Shown piece by piece: positions 26,138-32,212 of a stretch of 36,934 nt of DNA. Each line of letters begins with the position of its first letter. Position 1 is the stretch's first letter. This DNA comes from Saprospiraceae bacterium (lineage in GTDB: Bacteria; Bacteroidota; Bacteroidia; Chitinophagales; Saprospiraceae), in the NCBI GenBank assembly GCA_029212405.1, contig JARGNR010000042.1:19057-55990 (forward strand), written 5' to 3'. The notes beneath the pieces are model-generated. The model did no database searches. It was not told where the DNA came from and worked only from the letters and a program-made list of their open reading frames with translations. A program made the translations under genes and the position numbers.

Positions 26138-27361
26138 ATGAAAAAATATATCCAAAGTATTCCACTGATATTAGGTGGTTTGATTTGTATAAGTGCGATG
26201 CTTCCGAACACCTCTATCAACATTGACAATCGAATCCCTGTTGATCAACTAGATAACTGTTCTTCAACAAGATATTGTATCACTGAACCAGGACATTATT
26301 ATCTTCGGAATTCGATAGTGGAGACAGGTTCTTTCTATTCGGTTGCAATCAGAATAGATAGTGACAATGTCACGCTAGACTTAAATGGTTTTGCAATAAT
26401 TGCCGGATCAAATAACGCTTTGAATGGTATCCGCGTTTTTGGAAGTCACAATACTATTGTCATAAAAAATGGAATAGTACGTGGTTTTGGTGACGATGGT
26501 ATACGGGCTGAAGTGGCAGATGGGTCCACTTTTAAGAATCTTCAGTTATATGATAATGATGATGATGGATTGAATGTGGGCGATAACTGCATAGTTGCTG
26601 ATTGTATTGCCATAAATAATGGATATAATGGCATTAAAGCTTTAGATGGTAATATCATTCGGGATTGCAATACTTCTCAAAATGGAAAAGACGGAATTGA
26701 AGTTTGGGATGCTTCAATAGTATACAATTGTATATCATTTAAAAATGCTGAAAATGGTATTGAAGCCAAGTATGGATGCCGCGTAGAAGGTTGTACGGTT
26801 TATGACAATAGTGAGTATGGTATCGAATTTATCGACTCAGGTATTTGTCTTCGAAATACAGCATATCGAAATGGCGAGCATGGTATTCGCGGATTCGAAA
26901 ATCTATTTGCCATGCATAATGTCTCTAATGATAATGGAATATGTATCACTGAAAGTAGTTGTGGGAGTGGCAATCAAGGAACAAATATCAATCAAGGTGC
27001 GGGAATCAGAGCTTTTAGAGATGCCATGATTGTGGATAACGAATGTATTGGCAATTATTTTGGAATTGCCGTATCGGATGCTGGCTCAACGATCAGCAAT
27101 AATAAAGTACAGAAAAACAAACATGCAGGTATTATCGCTGCAGCTACTGGCAACCTAATAATTAAAAATAAGGGAGAGGGCAATGGTTTCTTACAGTCTC
27201 CTTCGATTACTGATATTGCATCTTATCCGCTTGGGAATATTGTATTTGGCCCCGGAGATTTTGAAAATAGTTCTGTAGGACCAATTATAAACGCATCCAC
27301 GGCAGGGGACATCTCGACCTTAAGTGGTGCAGATCATCCATTTGCTAATTTCATATACTAA
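26138..27361 (+). CDS. Secreted beta-helix protein 4, headless type
   Basis: The 407-residue product is of the member 2 type: an N-terminal signal segment (about 1-28, IPLILGGLICISAML), then DNRIPVDQLDNCSSTRYCIT, GHYYLRNSIV and VTLDLNGFAIIAG. Helix rungs include LQLYDNDDDGLNVGDNCIVA and CRVEGCTVYDNSEYGIEFID; the Cys loop (ITESSCGSGNQGTNINQGAG) and the late block NGFLQSPSITDI match members 2 and 5. It ends GDISTLSGADHPFANFIY. The start is the only ATG giving a signal peptide. Gene 5 begins 10 bases after its stop, so the two are coupled. Exported, role unknown. Confidence 0.84.
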   Translation: MKKYIQSIPLILGGLICISAMLPNTSINIDNRIPVDQLDNCSSTRYCITEPGHYYLRNSIVETGSFYSVAIRIDSDNVTLDLNGFAIIAGSNNALNGIRVFGSHNTIVIKNGIVRGFGDDGIRAEVADGSTFKNLQLYDNDDDGLNVGDNCIVADCIAINNGYNGIKALDGNIIRDCNTSQNGKDGIEVWDASIVYNCISFKNAENGIEAKYGCRVEGCTVYDNSEYGIEFIDSGICLRNTAYRNGEHGIRGFENLFAMHNVSNDNGICITESSCGSGNQGTNINQGAGIRAFRDAMIVDNECIGNYFGIAVSDAGSTISNNKVQKNKHAGIIAAATGNLIIKNKGEGNGFLQSPSITDIASYPLGNIVFGPGDFENSSVGPIINASTAGDISTLSGADHPFANFIY

Positions 27362-27371
27362 AACAAAGACA

Positions 27372-28793
27372 ATGCAAAAACAAATAATTATATATCTCAT
27401 CATCTTTTTAGTGACACTGAGTGGCGCAGAAGTCTGTGCACAAGTAAGTATCAAAGAAGATGGCTCACCCATAGACAGCAGTGCCCAATTGGAACTTCAA
27501 TCCACCGACAAGGGATACCTGCTACCTAGAATGACCAGTGAGAATAGAATCGCAATATCCGATCCGGAAAAGGGGCTTTTAATTTTTCAAACGGATGGAG
27601 AGACCGGCTTTCAATACAATGTAAACACCTCAGGTGTTGGACAATGGGAAAGCATATTGAAATCCAGAGATGTCAATATTATAGAACCCCGAACTCCGAT
27701 TGATTTTGCCGTGACCATCACTGAACCTGGATCTTATTATTTAAGAGATACCTTGTACGAAGATTCTGCCGATGGGATACGTATAGATGCAGACAATGTT
27801 ACGATTGACTTGAACGGCTTTGCCATTATTGGAGCCAATCAATCCAACCAACATGGAATAAGAACAGTAGGAAATCATAATAACATCACCATTAAAAATG
27901 GCACTATTACAGGGTTTGGAGGATATGGCATCCTTGGTTTTAACATCAGTCGATCCACATTTACGAATCTTCTCATTGAAAATAATGAAAGTGTAGGAAT
28001 GTCCGTAGGTAATCATTGTCTGGTCATCAATTGTACTGCTACGCAAAATGGGGGAGATGGGTTGATGGCAGGTGTTGGAAGTATTATTCGTGATTGCACA
28101 GCAGCTCACAATGAAGGTGATGGTATACAATGTTCTACAGGAGGTACAATTTACAATTGTTTATCGACATCAAACGACAATGACGGTATAAGTGCCGCAT
28201 CAGCAAGTCGAGTTGAAAATTGTACGGTCAACAACAATACGACATTTGGAATAGACATGGCAACATCTGGTATGTGTTTCAATAATCTGGCTTATCGCAA
28301 TGGTGCCCACGGATTGGACATATCGAGTAATTGTATTGTGATGCACAATGTCAGTAATGAAAATGGCACGTGTATTACCAATGGGACCTGTAGTTCTGGA
28401 GAAGGAAATGGATCAAATGTGAGCCAGGGAGCAGGGATACGTACTTTTGCTAATTCAGTTATTGTTGATAATCAATGCAGCGGCAACTATTTTGGCATTG
28501 TCGTTTCCAGCACAGACACCGCCGTGAAGGGAAATAATGTACAAAATAATAGCCATGCTGGGATCATGTTCACAAGCAGCAGTAGCTTGTTTATTGGAAA
28601 TACAGCCCATGGTAATGGTTTCGCACAATCGCCTTCCGTTACTAATACAGATTCTTACCCCATAGGTGATATTGCTTTTACTTCTTCTGCTTTACTTAGC
28701 GGTTCTTATGGTCCTATTATAGATGTAATCAGCGCAGGGGATATTTCCACCATTGCCAATTCAGATCATCCATTTGCCAATATTGTGTATTGA
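27372..28793 (+). CDS. Secreted beta-helix protein 5, chimeric head plus headless-type helix
   Basis: I use the ATG at 27372 (473 residues), since it gives a clean signal peptide (MQKQIIIYLIIFLVTLSGAE) and a 10-base gap; the frame stays open upstream into gene 4. The head (VSIKEDGSPIDSSAQLELQS, GYLLPRMTSENRIAISDPEK, then VNTSGVGQWESI) is a diverged form of that in members 1 and 3, whereas the helix from GSYYLRDTLY onward, including the Cys loop (NGTCITNGTCSSGEGNGSNV), SQGAGIRTF and NGFAQSPSV, is of the member 2/4 type. It ends GDISTIANSDHPFANIVY. The join lies at about residues 100-115. No T9SS domain and no catalytic motif are seen. Confidence 0.85.
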   Translation: MQKQIIIYLIIFLVTLSGAEVCAQVSIKEDGSPIDSSAQLELQSTDKGYLLPRMTSENRIAISDPEKGLLIFQTDGETGFQYNVNTSGVGQWESILKSRDVNIIEPRTPIDFAVTITEPGSYYLRDTLYEDSADGIRIDADNVTIDLNGFAIIGANQSNQHGIRTVGNHNNITIKNGTITGFGGYGILGFNISRSTFTNLLIENNESVGMSVGNHCLVINCTATQNGGDGLMAGVGSIIRDCTAAHNEGDGIQCSTGGTIYNCLSTSNDNDGISAASASRVENCTVNNNTTFGIDMATSGMCFNNLAYRNGAHGLDISSNCIVMHNVSNENGTCITNGTCSSGEGNGSNVSQGAGIRTFANSVIVDNQCSGNYFGIVVSSTDTAVKGNNVQNNSHAGIMFTSSSSLFIGNTAHGNGFAQSPSVTNTDSYPIGDIAFTSSALLSGSYGPIIDVISAGDISTIANSDHPFANIVY

Positions 28794-28896
28794 TCTATCA
28801 AAGCAGGTGATCCGAATTTCGGTAGTGGGCCAGTTTCAATATGACTAATTACGATTTGTTCTTTGAAATTATAGCGTCATATGCCATTATCATTTT

Positions 28897-29145
28897 ATGT
28901 CGAATCCGAAAAGACCCCGTGATCCAAATCAGAAAGCCAAGCTGATCGTTGATATTGCAACTGGTGAAGTTAAGGATGTTGATCCAGATGAAGGAAAAGA
29001 CCCTGCTGCTGTTTCATTGGGACGAAAAGGCGGTAAAAAAGGGGGAAAGGCCAGAGCAACAAAACTATCTGCAGAAGAGCGTAAAGCAATTGCTAAAAAA
29101 GCAGCAGACAGTAGGTGGAAGTCGAACGTTGACTCGCAAGAATAG
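28897..29145 (+). CDS. Small basic AKKAA/KGG-type protein
   Basis: The 82-residue protein starts MSNPKRPRDPNQKAKLIVDI, continues with an acidic patch (VDPDEGKDPAAVSLG) and ends in a basic part (RKGGKKGGKARATKLSAEER, then AIAKKAADSRW). This layout occurs in a widespread family sometimes annotated as histone H1-like or RNA-binding; nucleic-acid binding is plausible from the Lys/Arg-rich C-terminus but not shown. Such genes are often near mobile DNA, and here it lies 180 bases before the repeated tRNA end. It reads in the same direction as the beta-helix genes, 103 bases after the last; I see no clear promoter of its own. Confidence 0.75.
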   Translation: MSNPKRPRDPNQKAKLIVDIATGEVKDVDPDEGKDPAAVSLGRKGGKKGGKARATKLSAEERKAIAKKAADSRWKSNVDSQE

Positions 29146-29324
29146 TCAGCATAGAAGCCATATTGAAGTTGTATATATTGAATCACTAAAGAAATAATTA
29201 CCACAATTTTATTTTTCTATTCTCAATCACCAATGAACACAGATAAGCATAGATACAAACCGAACTAGTCATTACACGGTTTTTCCATGTGATCTACAAG
29301 CGCTAAAGCCAACCGCACGGATGA

Positions 29325-29447
29325 GGGTCGGGAGTTCGAGTCTCTTATTTATGGCGCCATAGGCGGTATAGCCCACAACTTATAAGCAGTTATGATTTAG
29401 TTCGTAGCTACTTTTTTTATTTGTAAAAGTCGGGAGTTCGAGTCTCT
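29325..29447. repeat. Direct repeats, right copies of tRNA-Val 3' end and flank
   Basis: 29325-29345 repeats the tRNA T-arm block (21 of 21 bases), 29371-29397 repeats the acceptor end and flank (27 of 27 bases), and the following 20 bases resemble the tRNA terminator (stem 29385-29395 with 29402-29412, one mismatch). Between the two blocks 25 bases, including the palindrome ATGGCGCCAT (29351-29360), replace the original four. A third partial T-arm copy lies at 29429-29447, followed by ATGCCAA..TCACC, which echoes the start at 18811. No complete tRNA can be folded here. Confidence 0.75.
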
Positions 29448-29555
29448 TATTTACGATGCCAACTCACCTTTAAATCTGAAATCGGTTTTGTGTTGAGGCA
29501 AAAGAAGGAAAATCTCAATTCATCTAATCAAGACGACCATTCTCAATGATGATCT

Positions 29556-29670
29556 TTAGTTCAAAATCAGTTTTTCAGAATAAACGAATCCATCTGCCAG
29601 CTTGAATTGCACAAAATACATGCCTTTAGGTAAATGACTTAAGTCAAGATTTACTCCAACCAAATGACCT
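29556..29670 (-). pseudogene. Orphan T9SS C-terminal sorting-domain fragment
   Basis: Read on the minus strand, the last 37 codons before a stop at 29556 translate to a typical sorting-domain end: HLVGVNLDLSHLPKGMYFVQ followed by FKLADGFVYSEKLILN. The L-P-K-G-MYFV and final strand pattern is characteristic of type A T9SS domains. An in-frame stop lies immediately upstream, so only the tail of a lost gene remains. It marks rearrangement at the island edge. Confidence 0.65.
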
Positions 29671-29958
29671 GTTTAAATTCATAAAAAAAACTTCAACTTA
29701 AATAACACTACTTCTTCATAACCTTTCCTCATTCCTTTCTCTTCTTAAACTCAAACCTCTAAGCAGAAAATCAACTTCAAATCAACCTCAAATTTTTCTT
29801 CTCTACAACTTCTACATTCAAGATCATGTCCTATCTTCGACCTTCCATTTGAAATCGAAGAATCCGTTTGCCATTCCGTAAACAAAATGAAGGCAGGCAC
29901 CTTATAGTAGTGATTCTTTCAACCTATTCAATTGACCGACCCTTTAAAGAAGAAAATA

Positions 29959-31809
29959 ATGCAAGAAAGTAGATTAAAACCCTATATAAAAAATGTGTTG
30001 GCACATATGCCGGAAGACTGGTTGAGGCTGACTACCCATCGATTAGATATTTATAATGAGTCCTTGGCTAAGGTGCAATTCATTGAGCAATTTGAGGCCT
30101 TGTATCAAGCCAATATTTCAACCTCTTCAGCACTATCTGAATTGCCCACCGCTTTCGACTATATTCGATTGGGGCATCCATTGTCCTGTGTACTGGAATG
30201 GACCATCGCCCAACTGCATCAATTAAATCCTAAAAATGTCATCAGTTTTTCATCGAAGACCGCTCCTATTTTAGCGGTGCTTAGAAAGAATCTGATGGAA
30301 AACAAACATACACAGATCTATTACACGGGTACTTTGCCTTCGCATTTTGATCTAGAAGTAATTCAGCAGGTATATGGATATTCTTTTGATATAAAGCAGG
30401 TTGAGCAAACCAATGAAATTCCTGCGACGGAACACACTACAATTTTTATTTCTCCCACAAATGACATTCTTGACATCCATTTGAATGCATCCATTGATTT
30501 CTTTATTAGTATGCATCCTCATTTTGGCAGCATTATACTGGCGAATGGCAATCAAAATGACCCGTACATTTCTGAAATTCAGCATGTCCGAAGAAGAGAA
30601 ACCATCGCGATGACTCCTGCACACACCCTCACGGTCCTTCAACAGATCATCGGGCAAAGCAGTAGTGATTCTTCTGCCGATTCATTTGAGGAGCATAAGG
30701 GCATTGTCTTGGATTCTATCAAAGAAATTACGGGTGTAGAAACTACAGCAATTATTGGTTCTAGTGGACTCTCGATTCAATATGCCATCGGCATGGGTTT
30801 GATCCATCACGCATTGGAAAACCATAAAGGAAAAGCGATAAAAATTGTAGTTCCTCCCAACTGTTATGGAGGCACCAATGACCAAGCAAGGCGGGTAGCA
30901 GCATGTATTGATAACGTGGAAATTGTAGACCTCCCAGTCGATGGAGGGAATGATATGGTGCAAAGTATTGATGTGGTCCTAAATAAAATTGCAATGGAAG
31001 ATGCTGTACCATTCATCATTGCTGAGATTCCGACAAACCCAAGAGTTGAAGTACCGGACCTTGAGCAATTAAAAGCCGTATTGAGCAAAAAAAGAACGAC
31101 CAAAATAGGAACAGAAGCCATTGATCCTGTCTTTATCCTGGATCAAACATTTTGTCCCAATGTGCGCTTTCTAGGGGAAGGAGACATTCTTTCCTCCGTA
31201 CGAGCAATATCTTATGTCAGTGGGTCCAAATTTCCAAGTGGGGGAAGATGCACTGCAGGGTACTGTGTCGCAAATAAAAAAGCCGCAGCTTTAATGAAAC
31301 CTATAGAATTGCATATCAAACTTTGTGATAATGAGGCAACACGTCACCAAATTGAAATTTTGGCAGAACAAATGCCGTCCATGAATCAAAGAATTTCAAA
31401 TGCGTATCAGAATACAAGAGAATTTGTAACCTACATCGAAAATACATTGCCCGAAGCAAAAATCAACTTTGTTTCAGAAGAATTGGCCCAAGAAGGATTT
31501 ACACCGTCCGTTTTTTCCCTTGACTTACCCACTAAAGGAAATTCAGAAGAGGAAAAAGAATCTTACAAAAGAGCATTGAATTATAAATTGATCAATGCTA
31601 TGATTCAGGAAATTCCTGATGAGAGTAAGTTTTGTGTGAGTTATGGGCAGCTCAAAGGATGTTATTGGACCATCCCTGCCACTTCTACGCAAGGCACCAC
31701 CAAAGAAGGAGACAAAGATTATATTGTCCGTGTATCTCTTTCTGGGAATATGAACATGGAATTACACAAAAAAGTCTTTTTAGATTTTGTAAATAATGAA
31801 GTGAATTGA
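29959..31809 (+). CDS. Cys/Met-metabolism PLP enzyme with long N-terminal extension
   Basis: The C-terminal part (about 245-616) belongs to the cystathionine gamma-synthase/gamma-lyase family of PLP enzymes. Visible motifs are SSGLSIQYAIGMG (268-280), the phosphate and substrate loop NCYGGTNDQARR (301-312), AEIPTNPRVEVPDLE (355-369), Asp395 in LDQTF and the PLP lysine K424 in VSGSKFPSGG. Standard members have about 390 residues; here about 240 extra N-terminal residues form a separate alpha/beta region (HPLSCVLEWTIAQLH, NVISFSSKTAPILAVLRKNL) that I cannot assign. I chose the ATG at 29959 over the TTG at 29932. The exact reaction (synthase, lyase or sulfhydrylase) cannot be read from the sequence. 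The gene stands alone. Confidence 0.82.
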   Translation: MQESRLKPYIKNVLAHMPEDWLRLTTHRLDIYNESLAKVQFIEQFEALYQANISTSSALSELPTAFDYIRLGHPLSCVLEWTIAQLHQLNPKNVISFSSKTAPILAVLRKNLMENKHTQIYYTGTLPSHFDLEVIQQVYGYSFDIKQVEQTNEIPATEHTTIFISPTNDILDIHLNASIDFFISMHPHFGSIILANGNQNDPYISEIQHVRRRETIAMTPAHTLTVLQQIIGQSSSDSSADSFEEHKGIVLDSIKEITGVETTAIIGSSGLSIQYAIGMGLIHHALENHKGKAIKIVVPPNCYGGTNDQARRVAACIDNVEIVDLPVDGGNDMVQSIDVVLNKIAMEDAVPFIIAEIPTNPRVEVPDLEQLKAVLSKKRTTKIGTEAIDPVFILDQTFCPNVRFLGEGDILSSVRAISYVSGSKFPSGGRCTAGYCVANKKAAALMKPIELHIKLCDNEATRHQIEILAEQMPSMNQRISNAYQNTREFVTYIENTLPEAKINFVSEELAQEGFTPSVFSLDLPTKGNSEEEKESYKRALNYKLINAMIQEIPDESKFCVSYGQLKGCYWTIPATSTQGTTKEGDKDYIVRVSLSGNMNMELHKKVFLDFVNNEVN

Positions 31810-31941
31810 TGATCATATTCTAAGAAAACCATGAAATGATGATCTCCAATGCGACAAGTATCCTGCCATTTGGATCTCATTTCAATTCTTTTATTAGCAA
31901 GTAAACGTTGATCGTGTATCTTGCCCTAGAAAAAAACATAA

Positions 31942-32193
31942 ATGCCTACATACGATATCAATGACCCTACAGACCTAGACATTATCCGTGGTCAATTTAA
32001 TATGATCTCAGCAGACGAATGGGATGAATACATCGAGATTGCTGAAGAGCGAAATTTGAGCTATAAGAATATTAAAATGCTCAAGACTGCTCAACGAAAA
32101 GCAGGTATAGCAAAATATCTAAGTCCTAAAGTCTTGGTATGGATACTTTCCATCGTGGACCAACTCGACAGTGAAGAGGACGAAGAAGAATAG
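31942..32193 (+). CDS. Small acidic protein of unknown function
   Basis: The 83-residue product (starts MPTYDINDPTDLDIIRGQFN, ends SIVDQLDSEEDEEE) is helical and acidic, with a central basic stretch (KNIKMLKTAQRKAGIAKYLS) and a hydrophobic patch (PKVLVWILSIVDQL). It has no signal peptide. I do not recognise a family. It lies 132 bases after the PLP gene and converges with the DUF5686 gene, 19 bases apart. Codon use and the clean ATG make it a likely real gene. Confidence 0.6.
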   Translation: MPTYDINDPTDLDIIRGQFNMISADEWDEYIEIAEERNLSYKNIKMLKTAQRKAGIAKYLSPKVLVWILSIVDQLDSEEDEEE

Positions 32194-32212
32194 CAAATGT
32201 GATACAATAGTC

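Larger units (their letters stand above)
29146..29958. other. Gene-poor island edge with remnants
   Basis: This 813-base stretch holds the repeated tRNA ends (29325-29447), an orphan T9SS sorting-domain fragment on the minus strand (29556-29670) and AT/CT-rich sequence (29690-29840) without a reading frame. A second possible T9SS-like echo on the minus strand at about 29830-29910 (LRNGKRILRFQ) is too short to be sure of. I see no intact gene. Confidence 0.5.

Noticed and set aside
27741-28130. 129-codon frame antisense to beta-helix gene 5
   Set aside because: It mirrors the repeated rungs of the sense gene; similar antisense frames occur in genes 2 and 3, as expected from periodic codons.
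21707-28793. Possible CRISPR array or DNA tandem repeats
   Set aside because: The periodicity is in protein rungs (NGDGI-like turns) with variable DNA; there are no identical repeats with spacers and no cas genes.
28929-29204. 91-codon antisense frame over the small basic protein
   Set aside because: The sense frame matches a known motif layout; the antisense product is a Ser/Pro/Ala shadow.
29325-29397. A second tRNA gene
   Set aside because: Only the T-arm and acceptor 3' end recur, interrupted by 25 unrelated bases; no D-arm or anticodon arm can be folded.
29830-29910. Second T9SS sorting-domain remnant on the minus strand
   Set aside because: Only a short LRNGKRILRFQ-like match in a broken frame; too little to claim.
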